A program made the position numbers and the translations under genes. A model generated the notes under the pieces. It saw only the letters and a list, made by a program, of their open reading frames with translations. It was not told the DNA's origin and made no database searches. DNA of 64,000 nucleotides from Sciurus carolinensis (taxonomy: Eukaryota > Chordata > Mammalia > Rodentia > Sciuridae), in NCBI RefSeq assembly GCF_902686445.1, contig NC_062232.1, positions 16,970,897 to 17,034,896 of the forward strand, in the 5' to 3' direction. This document shows, in pieces, positions 54,392 to 64,000 of this stretch (positions are counted from its first letter, which is position 1; the number at the start of each line of letters is the position of its first letter).

Positions 54392-55074
54392 TCTTGTTTC
54401 AAAGGTGTTCTCTTTTCTTGAAATTTTATTTAAGGTTCTAGGTTTATGTATTTTATCAAATTGGATTAATAGATGGTGAAATCTTTAGGGAATGTTAGTA
54501 ACTTCTACTTTGCTCATTTATGCTATGAATTCAAATAAATAGAAAGTGTTGAAACTAAATATAAATTTAAAATTAATTCAGCTTTAGTTACAACATCCCC
54601 CCCAAAAAGTTTATTGCTTGCTTCATTTATTCCATATTAATATTAATCCAACCTAAAAACACTGTCAGTTATGCAAATTACCCTTCAATGCATTCATATG
54701 ATACAGTTATTCTTCGAATTTAATGATTTTTAAGAAGTCACTTCCACTATATTCTAAATGTTCTAAGCAGAGCTTCCCTCTGCCCCTGGGATATCGCTAT
54801 TATTCTGGGATATCCTCTCACATTTATACTCGAATTATCTTACTTCTTTCCATGTTCAATAATCCATTTTCTGGAAACCATTTCTTCTTTTCTTTCATTT
54901 TGTTTGACCATGTCCTATAATCTTCTTCAGACAGTGGCTTAGTGAGTAAATGTTCTTGAGACTTTTCATGTCATAAATTTTTCTTTTTATTCTATTATAA
55001 CTAGACATAGAATTCTGGATTGCAAACACTTTCCCTCAAAAATTTGAAGTCAGAAAGCCACATCCATGGGTTGG
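54392..55074. other. Non-coding DNA, little recognised
   Basis: Possible old L1 ORF1-like text near 54970-55050 (ACATAGAATTCTGGATTG), too diverged to call. No gene. Confidence 0.4.
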
Positions 55075-55540
55075 AAGTCAACATAGTACAGTTGTCAATT
55101 CTCTTTAAATTGATCTATAGGTGTACAGCAATTCCTATTAAAATCCTAGCCAAGATTTTATATACATATATAACCTTACTCTAAAATTTATTTGGAAAAT
55201 CACAGCAGTAGATTAAGTAAACAAATCCTGAAACAGAAGAATAAAATGAGAGAACCACTCTACCTGATAATAAGGCTTACTATATAGCTGCAGTAAGCAA
55301 ATCAATGTGGTATTTGCAAAGAAATAAAAACAAAAACCTGTGTCACAAAAAGAAAACCTAAAAATAGAAACATGCAAAATTCTAACTTATTTTTTATAAA
55401 GGAAAAATACAATTCAACAGAGTAAGAAGAGCCTTTTAATAAATGGTATTGGGTCAATTAGATATCCAGGTGTAAAAAATAAAAAATAAAAGAATAAAGT
55501 GAACATTGGCCTAAATGAACATCACACATGCACCCATGAC
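55075..55540 (+). repeat. Ancient L1 ORF2 fragment
   Basis: CAGCAATTCCTATTAAAATCC, TTTGGAAAATCACA, GGTATTTGCAAAGAAATA and AAATGGTATTGGGTCAATTAG follow the order of the ORF2 region after RT in old mammalian L1s. Heavily diverged, no open frame. Confidence 0.65.
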
Positions 55541-58039
55541 CCAGCCTAATAAACTGATCATTACTAAAACAGTTGAAGTTCTTTGCATGTTTAGCCATTT
55601 CCCCAAACATCCCCTTCCTTGGTTCTGGAAGGGATCACCAACCTGAAAGAGCTATTATTGTAGAATCAGTTGAACAGAACATGAGCAGTTTTATAATATG
55701 AAAACTGCTGAAAACTACCCCTGAAGTAGTGTTTCCTAATATGAATGAGGGATGTTAATTTCCAATATTTTCATATAGTTTTTTTAAATGGATGCAGAAT
55801 TTTGTCTCCTTTTACTTTATACTACATCAAATATATTTTTTCAAGATGGAAAAGGAACATCAAAGTGACTTTTTGTCCATTCTATAGGAAAATCTTTAAG
55901 ACTATCTTGATACAGTTGAAATGATAGAAGGTTGAAGTTTTATTCCTAGAAGACTGACACAATCTAGTCTGTGCTTTCTACCCATTAAAGACTTGGAACA
56001 TTTGTATAAGTTACTGCCTTAAGGAAAAATAACACTCTACTTTCCGATACTAAAACTGAAAAATTTTCTCTCACTCCCAAAAATTCTTCATTTATTTTAT
56101 ATTTACTTTGAATACTTAAAAAAGTAGCATAATGATTCAAAAGAGCAAAAGTGGCAACACTGTGTTAACCCTTCTGGTCATATTCTCCAAATTAAATGTC
56201 AGATCATGCCCTTGTTAGCACTAAGAGGAAATGGTTCTGATGCAAAGCTTGATTACATGAATACTCTTAAATCAGGTACAAAGTGGTCACTGAAGCATTC
56301 TGAAAGCTCCAACTAAAAGCCACAATTTGTTATTACCTCATGTTGTTGGATAAATATACACTATGTTCTCAAGCATAGAAAGGTGTCCAGTTTCAGATAT
56401 TTGACTTATTAATTCATTTTAATCTTCTTTATAACCCCCAATTAAAATTCGTGTTTCTTTAATTTCATTTCCCAACTTAAAAAGTAAATAAAATGTCATA
56501 AAACATTTTAATCAGTTTATATTAAATACATATTTGCTAGTTTGAAAGTGATGTTAGAAAATATTTTCTATGTCAAGAAAGCAATATTAAAATATTCAGA
56601 CTCCCTCTTTTTTGTGGAATCTAAAATATTTTGTGTTTTTTAAATGGTATGGAATCTCCTAAGCCATATCATCTCAGAATTTTGGGTAATGGTATATTAA
56701 TTTCCAGAGAGAGTTGCATTTAATTTATGTATATATGTATCTCATAATTCCTTTCTTGAATAGAAAACTCAATCTGGCTAAAGAGAAAAAGTGAAATAAT
56801 TTGAGATTTTGGCCAAAATATCTACTTCCAAGTAAAGAAGTGGAAATAAGAACATAACAATAATAAACTAATACTAATAATAGCTTAAATTTTTTTCCAG
56901 TCTGTGTTCTTTCCATAGGCATCATCCCATGAAACATCATGAAGGTTCTATAATGCATTTGAGTTGGATTGTCTGTTATCAACCTGTCTTCATCACCACC
57001 CACTATGTTCTCCTAGTGCATTGTGGAGGACATAATACAAACTACATTTCCCAGAATACCCCTTCTGTGTTTGGTTCCCAGGTTGAATCTGCCAAGAAGA
57101 ACACTTGGTTGAGATTTGACAGATATATAACAAATGGGAAATTCATAGAGTCAAGGGGACCTTGAACCTCACTGCTATTGACTAAGGTGATTGTTGACAT
57201 CCTCCAGAGATTCTTTGAATTGTAGCAGACTACTTGCTTGGGCGCATCTTCCTGAGATTTTTGGTAGACATTTCCCTGAACTTTGCCTCCATAGAATTTC
57301 CAAAGTTTCTATAAGCTTCCAATTTCCTATTTTAAAACTTTCCATGCCTTATATACATAGTGCATTGTATCTGTTTCATTGGCTATATGTGGAAAGAAGA
57401 AAATGACATTGTGACCTGACAGCTTTCAAGGCACACCTCTGTGTCTGGGTCTGGATAATGATATAAACCCCATGGGAATTAGAGGCAAATTCTGAAACCA
57501 TCAGAAAGTGTGATGCCTCTGGGCATGTAGAGGAAGTTCTGAATATTTAACAAAACATGATTAAGAATACAGAGCCCAAGTGTCCTCCAAGAACTAATTG
57601 CAGTAATTTCTACTAAAGCTCTCCACATCCTCCACTACTGGTATCTCCAGCTACATACAAAAATGAATGGAAAGGAATAGATAGCCATCATATTATTGCT
57701 CTAAGTGAATGAAGACCAATTTTCCTTCCTCAAGTCAAGAAGAAATTACCTACAATGTATTCAATCTAAAAGAATTTGTAGACCAATGATTCTCAAGGTT
57801 GGGGTGGGCTCTACCATCTCCTAGGATGCATTTGAGAAAACCCTATAATTTTAAGTCATATTGCTTTTGCGGCCTCACCTCAAAAATCAGGAAGCTTCAT
57901 TTACCTTTAATTGCATTGGTTACAAGCAAATCATATAGACCAGCTGAGATTAAGGGGAATGGGAAGTAGATACTTCTCTCCTTGAGAAATTTGTCAAAGG
58001 ATTTGTACAGAAAATTCTGTATCATATGGAGCTTACATT
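55541..58039. other. Non-coding DNA, mostly unrecognised
   Basis: No gene supported. A pair of ZNF143-like motifs is at 57018-57059; the short frames nearby (56929-57165, 57191-57406) have no recognisable domain. Confidence 0.45.
57018..57059. promoter_or_regulatory. Paired ZNF143-like motifs
   Basis: GCATTGTGGAGG (57018-57029) resembles the ZNF143 site in one orientation. ACTACATTTCCCAGAATAC (57041-57059) resembles it in the other. Similar motifs occur in promoters and in some old repeats. No gene or CpG island is visible beside it. Confidence 0.35.
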
Positions 58040-58165
58040 TGACAAAAGATGATGAGGACAGGGCTGATTCTGTTTTGTTTACTAGTGTAACCTCAGCATC
58101 TAAAACAGTGTGTAGTACACAAAGGCATTCAATGATATTGGTTTAATGAATAAATGAAATAATTT
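58040..58165 (+). repeat. L2 3' end fragment
   Basis: ATTCTGTTTTGTTTACTAGTG, ACCTCAGCATCTAAAACAGTG and AATGAATAAATGAAA follow the L2 3' UTR order. Confidence 0.6.
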
Positions 58166-58861
58166 CTCTACATTAAATTGCAATATCTCAGTGTCAGTAT
58201 TTTAGTTTTCTCAAGCTTTCTGTTGATAGCTGCTATAATGAAGCTACCAGCAAAATAGAGGACAAATTTGGTAAATTTGATCAAAATAACCAAGTTATGA
58301 AGTTGGGTAATTAAAGCCAAACTTATTTCCTTTCCCATTAAATTGGAAACTCTTTGTTTATTGTTCCAATAAGTCTTTATTAATGCATATTTGTTTCTTT
58401 CACTTCTTTCCAAAATGTAATTGAGTCAAATCAAATAAAAATACTATATCCATACTATATCCCTACCTCTTTTTAAACCAGAGAAATAAAGAAATCTAGA
58501 GTCATTCCAAAGACGTAAAATAGGGAAAGACAACGAGGGTTACACCCCTTGTTCATTTGAAGCAAGGTGAGTTACATCATGAAAGGTTAGTGCAAAGTGG
58601 TCTTCAAAAAGTGAGACAATGATGTCACAAATGAACCAAATGATTTGCCAGAGGTTATTTCCCATCATTTCAATTGGTGTCCTGCTGCTACTACTACCAA
58701 ACTATAACAACCTAATTGTCCAGGCCTGCATGTTTTAACTTGCCAAGCTCAAACAAATGCATTTTCCATTATTGCATAGATATGCATATGTAGAAAAAAT
58801 GTGAAGAACTGGGATCACTAAGTGAATCTATAAAACACTGGATGCAGACACAGATACACAC
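58166..58861. other. Non-coding DNA, nothing recognised
   Basis: No gene or repeat identified. An 81-codon minus-strand frame (58168-58413) has no recognisable domain. Confidence 0.45.
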
Positions 58862-59075
58862 ACCTGGAATTTAGGAAGTTTCTGCCACTTATTAAATATA
58901 AAACGTGTGACAAGACTCTTAACCTCTATGAACCTCTGTTTCCTCATATGTGAAATGTCCACAATAATACCATCCTCTTAGGGTTTTTTGAGAAGGGTTA
59001 GGTGAATAATGTACATAAAGGCCATTAGCACTCAGCCTGGCAAATAGTAACACTTATTAATACATGATAGCTGTC
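58862..59075 (+). repeat. MIR SINE
   Basis: CTCTGTTTCCTCATATGTGAAATG, ATAATACCATCCTCTTAGGGTT and CATTAGCACTCAGCCTGGCAAATAGTAAC match the MIR core and tail in order. Confidence 0.75.
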
Positions 59076-61719
59076 ATTGTTAGTTGTAGGAAGTTTTTTT
59101 TTTTTTTTAAGGATAATTTTCTCAAAATACAAAATAAATGAAGAAAAGTAGTTTGGAGAATTTAAATTTCCTAATAATGGCCATATCTGCTTTTCTTTCA
59201 CTTCAGAGAAACCATCATGATTAAGAAAATGTTAATACAAACCTAAGATCCAGGACTCCCCAGACTGATGTTACAATTGTAACCTCATTAAGCTATTTGT
59301 ATCTGGAACAAGCTGTAGGTCTGAGAAAATGCAAGTTCCTGCTATTATTTCTTGACCAAAGACGTCAGCACCATTCTGCAGATATTTTCAAATTCATTTT
59401 CTCATCATTCTAGCCACAGGGATAATGTGGATTGTTTCACTGAAAGAAAACTGTGGGGCTTTACCCTGCTGTGAATAGTTATGTTCTTTAAACTTTATGG
59501 GAATATGTATAGTTTGGGAATTTAAATCTCCTTTGAATCATTTCTTTGTCTGTCTTGGCATGCTCTGTGCTGGTATTTTCCAGCTGCATACTAATGAGCT
59601 GAGCTATGAGGGAAGAAGCTTGTCCAGGGAAGACATAAGCTCTACTCCACAGCTATGTGACACTGAAGCCTGAATTGATTACCTCTGGTTAATAAGTTCT
59701 TCCCTCCTGGCATGGCTAAGTTTTGACACTGAGTATATACCTACTTTTAAAATCCTCTTTTAAAAAATACAGATAAAGAGGTTTAAGTACTCTATAGGAA
59801 AGTATTTCAAATTAGTGTTCAAATATAAATGACAGTTGCAAAAGTTTTATTCAGGATTTAGTTTCAAGCCCTCCCCATAAAATGTGTATGTGCTAGAATC
59901 CCAGAATTCTTATTCATTTATAGTTAGTTGTTTTACGTGGAGTATGCTTAGGATTAAAAGAAACAACCTTGCAAGATAGTTCAGGGTTCTGGGGAACACA
60001 AGTTAAAATTCAAGTTCAGATCAAAGGCCATCAACTTTATTTAGCTCAAGTCACTTTCTCTACAAACACATTGATACTAAAAGAGCAAAATAGAAGAGAT
60101 TTTTTCAGACTATAAAATAAGATTCTATTTTTTTCCTTAATGCTAGGAAGACACACTACAAATGGAGAGTCAGAAGATGGTCTTTTATCTCTAAAACTTA
60201 AGGATTGAGTGTGTTTTTTCCAACTAGTTTTTATGTGTCCTTCAGTATTAATTGGATTTTCTTTATGGCCTTAAGCAACAGAACTAAATTCTCAAGGGCT
60301 CCCATTAGGAAAGGCTGATATTAAAGCCTGGATAAGCATAAGCTCAAAGGTGAACCATAGACATTTATCATTTATTCATATTGTGTCTGTTTTTTTCATA
60401 AAAGCCCTACTCTTTTTGTTTTCTCACAGTAATGTTTTCTTATATGATTTATAAGCACTATTAATAAGAAAAATGTTTCATGAGAAATACTTCAATGACT
60501 CTATCAAATATACAGCCCATTGCATTCCCCTATAATTTCCACAGTATTTAAATGAAGAGTAATCTCAATTCTGATTAATGAATAGCCTAACATGATTTGC
60601 TTCTTTCAATTCTTCAAATACCTGTATCAGTGGATTGTATATGTTTTGGGTGGCATATACAAAACTGGATAGATAATTGATCACTTTCTTAGCTTATGGA
60701 TTGGAGATTGATTTTATAGCTACATCACTGCATTACCGAGTGACTTTGGAAACAAATATCACCAAAGAAACATGTTTCAAAGTTTAATTCCATCTTTTTC
60801 CTGCTTCTAGGTATTTTTTTTTCTAAACCCACATTATACACATAAGTCAGGTACAAAGTAAAACTACCTTTAGGTTTTGGGACCTTTTATGTGGGCTTGA
60901 ATTTCAGGAGAAATTAAAGTGTGGGGACATATTCACTCAATCATTTGAAAGGGTGTGTTTTTCTCCCTCCCCATTGAAAATGTAGATAATATTTACTAGG
61001 GACAGGAAAATTTGATAGCAAAATTCAGTGGGGGATACATTTACATAATGCATCTTTTAACAAGGGACTGAGTGAGGGCATACGTGACAATGCTAGCATG
61101 ATGTTCTCTCCCTCCTGTCAATTATCCTTGAGTCACCCTGCAGTTTAAGCTTTAGGTCAATAAAATGAATTTCAAAGCAAAAGCCTTCAGCACCATGGAG
61201 GAATTAACTCTGTGGGGTTGCTTCAGAAAAGCAATGACTTTTCCATTGCTTTAACATCATGCAATTTTTTTTTCCATTTTTTGCCTTTTATCAGAAGGGT
61301 CCTTCATTCACATTTAATTCTATGTCTTGATAAGAATTCATTTCTATAAACAAACACTTCCATTTTAAAACACAATAAAAACTGGAAATTTAAATTGAAA
61401 ATTTAAAAGTAAAGAAAATATGTAATGAATTCCTATTAAATATTTGCAAGTACTATTTAGGATTGAACATCACAATATTTTGTGTATTTCTTACCAATTT
61501 TCTATGCCATGCAATATGCTATCTTCCTATGCCTGAAGAAATAATTTCCCACAGATAGGAATCAGGGCTTAAACTGAATCTTCAATTGTTGGGGATAATC
61601 TGAAACCATCTTGTTATCTTCTTTCAACAAAATCACTTTTTAAAAATTCTTCCACAAAAAGATGCGCACACCAGTCACTTGAATTTTTATTTTATTTAAA
61701 GTATGGTTGGTAACATTTT
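59076..61719. other. Non-coding DNA, nothing recognised
   Basis: AT-rich, with no supported gene, RNA or repeat call. Confidence 0.45.
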
Positions 61720-63260
61720 AACTTTGTGTTTTGTAGAATATTTATAGAGAAATTGTGAAGAGAGTACAGAAAGTTACCATATATTCCACACCTGTATTAA
61801 TAACCTACTACATTAATATGGCTAGTATGGTAAATTTATTATAATTTATGTACCTATAGTGACACATTATTAACTAAATTCCATAGTTAATTCATTTCTT
61901 AGTTTTTATACCTTGCAGAGTACCATCCATGCCCAGCAAATAAAACCAGGCTTGGTAAAGCTATCAGACATGGAAATCTGACTCTCAGGAATTGACAATC
62001 ATGGAGATTTTTCCAGATGGCCTGAAGTATGTGGTTTCTGTGCAGTGGCTTACCACCAGAATTCACATGCCCTAGATGTTCCAATGACCCACTAGAGCAA
62101 AATGGCTTGCTTAACTCCACCCCATCCTGGTTCTCATGGAAGGTCCCCCTTTGATCTGTACCACTATAAATAAACCAAGTGCAGGCTCCTCCATGTTGTT
62201 ACAGCCAGATCCTTTACCATGGCTTAACCAGTCATGCCCCCTGATTCAAAAGATAATTGTCTCTTGTGTCTTTTTTTCTATTAAATAAATTTGTTAGCAA
62301 TTAATTTACAGTCAACCCATCCCTCCGACAGGAACCCTTTCCCTTGCCCACTCAGGATGTGCTTCAAGAATACCTAATATTCCTTTTCCCTTCAGGATCC
62401 ATCTAGAACACCACATTACATTTAGGTTCCTTTAAGTTATGACAGTTTCTCAGATTCCTATGTTTTTGGAGACCTTGAGAATTCTGAAAATTACTAATCA
62501 GTCACATTTTATAATGTCTATAAGGGGTTTGTCTAAAGTTTTCTTATGATTAGACTGGAATTACAGGTTTGGGGGAGGAAGACCACAGAGATAAAGTGCC
62601 ATTTTTACTACATTAAATCATGGGTGCACACTATCAATATGACTTTTGTGATGTTGACTCTCAATTACCCAACCGAAGTAGTTTTTGTAAGGTTTCTACA
62701 TCCTAAAATTACTCTTTTTCCCTTCTTTCTATTTTGTGACTTTTGGAAGGAAATCCATATTTGTAGCCCACCCTTGAGGAGTGGGAAATTATGCCATGTC
62801 AATTGAGGGCAGAATGTCTACATAAATTATTTGAACTTTTTCCACATTGGTGATTTGTCTCTTCTCCTCTATTAAATTATTTATTGTCATTTGTTTATAT
62901 CAGTAATATAGACTTGTGGATTTTTTATATTTTTATTTGTAATCTGATATTACTTTGTTATTTATTTGCTGTTCAAATTGTTACAGTGTTGGTCATTGGA
63001 AGTCCTTTAAATTGGCTCCTGTGTCCCTTTACATACCCAAATCATTGTAGATTACCTTTTTTCTTGAGCACTTGCTTTCTTTCTTGCATTATATAGTACT
63101 CTAACTGCATCCTATTTCCTAGTAAAGTCCTAGATTCAGTCATGTCTCCAAGGAACTCTGGTTTCTTGTATTATAGAACGGTATTAGAAAGCAAGAGCTG
63201 GATGTTAGTTGTGCTCATTGTACTGATGTATCATCATTTCTATGTCCTCTAAGAATAAGG
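61720..63260 (+). repeat. Ancient L1 (L1M-type) relic with an insert
   Basis: 61740-61895 (TAGAGAAATTGTGAAGAGAGTACAG, ACATTATTAACTAAATTCCATAG) and 62385-63260 (CACCACATTACATTTAG, GGTCATTGGAAGTCC, GAACGGTATTAGAAAGCAAG) follow the order of an old mammalian L1 non-coding or 5' region as I remember it. About 490 bases at 61896-62384 interrupt it. Confidence 0.45.
61896..62384. repeat. Unassigned insert, possibly an LTR
   Basis: It contains TATAAATAAACC near 62165 and ATTAAATAAATTTG near 62280, an LTR-like arrangement of TATA and polyadenylation contexts on the plus strand. Family not recognised, no target duplication identified. Confidence 0.25.
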
Positions 63261-63299
63261 AAATATTTATGTGAATCCTAACCTGGATACATATATGTG

Positions 63300-63347
<48 letters not shown>

Positions 63348-63450
63348 TATATATGATTTATATATATTATATATAACCATATATAAGCATACATATGTAT
63401 ATATATATACACACATATATATAAAATATATACATATATATATAAAACAA
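63300..63450. repeat. (CA)n followed by (TA)n microsatellite
   Basis: About 16 uninterrupted CA units (63303-63335), then ATATAC and TATA runs to about 63450. Overlapping frames on both strands are simple-repeat artefacts. Confidence 0.95.
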
Positions 63451-64000
63451 TTAAGTAAATGGATGGCAGACAGATAAGAACCAGGTTTGCAACTGTTGGA
63501 GGTGGAATTTACAGGTAGGCAAAGGGAGGAGACGAGAATGATTTTCATGTGGATGATTTGGTGTTGAATATCCACATATCAATACTCTTTTCTTTATGTT
63601 GAGCCTGAAATCAACAGATTTTTCCAACTCTAACCTTGCTTACTTGCAAACTCCCACTCCAACAGGGGGAAACCTGGTTTCTACCATCTGCCATCTCTTT
63701 ACTTAATTGTTCATCTCCAGTATACATGTATAGTAGCATTGAAATTCTTAGGCTGTACCTTTATGGAAAAAATTTTTATCAAATAGAATATAGTGAGTAT
63801 GTACAATTTCTTTTACCTTTAGTGTTACAGATTTTGCTCCTTTCCAAAAATGAGCAGCATATTCCCCCATATCACCACATATACCCCCACTTGCTTCGTC
63901 TATATAAAAATGGACAATTTACTTTCTATAGTTTTGCCTTATCTAGAATGATATAAAACTGTGATTATACAGGGTTACAATAATATTAGCTTCTTTCTCT
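63451..64000. other. Non-coding DNA, nothing recognised
   Basis: No supported gene; a 106-codon frame at 63636-63956 has no recognisable domain. Confidence 0.45.

Noticed and set aside
63267..63575. Tyr/Ile- and His/Thr-rich small proteins
   Set aside because: Translations of a CA/TA microsatellite on both strands.

Overview
The window looks like nuclear DNA from a squirrel-family rodent (ground squirrel, marmot or relative). The evidence is tRNA-Ala-derived ID SINEs, B1 and ID fused into one SINE, several generations of L1, MaLR-type LTRs and older mammalian relics (MIR, L2, MER5-like, Tigger-like). I see no host protein-coding gene, host exon or structural RNA gene. Nearly all long reading frames belong to retroelements. 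The species assignment is an inference from the repeat families.

The outstanding object is a complete, very young class II (betaretrovirus-like) provirus on the minus strand at 3942-11860. It sits inside ORF2 of a minus-strand L1 and is flanked by a 6-bp target duplication, GTATGT. Its two 361-bp LTRs differ at one base, a CpG transition. Reading 5' to 3' on the minus strand it has: LTR, a primer-binding site resembling the tRNA-Phe type, a consensus splice donor, four small stem-loops, gag, pro (dUTPase, protease, G-patch), pol (RT, RNase H, integrase), env, a duplicated element resembling the constitutive transport element (CTE) of type D simian retroviruses, a polypurine tract and LTR. Gag, pro, pol and env all read open. 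Gag-pro and pro-pol are joined by two identical A AAA AAC slippery sites. The tRNA-Phe-like primer site and retained env suggest an IAP/IAPE-like lineage; the CTE is of the type D kind.

Layout: 1-1740, unique DNA with an ID SINE and an old L1 end; 1741-13232, an L1 with a displaced internal segment, split by the provirus; 13233-21490, older minus-strand L1s, one close to full length; 21500-25250, MaLR-type LTRs, L1 ends and ID SINEs; 26662-28137, a Tigger-like DNA transposon holding a 5'-inverted L1; 30375-34890, L1 pieces, an MLT1-like LTR, a B1-ID SINE and a second 5'-inverted L1; 35225-40899, a near-full-length plus-strand L1 with broken ORFs and telomere-like repeats in its 3' UTR, inserted into a MER5-like relic; 41030-45640, mostly unique DNA; 45645-49720, an L1 missing the middle of ORF2; 49720-52915, mostly unique DNA with MER5, L2 and B1-ID copies; 52916-53415, a 500-base assembly gap; 53416-54391, another L1 whose telomere-like 3' UTR abuts the gap; 54392-64000, mostly unique DNA with ancient L1, L2 and MIR remains and a CA/TA microsatellite.
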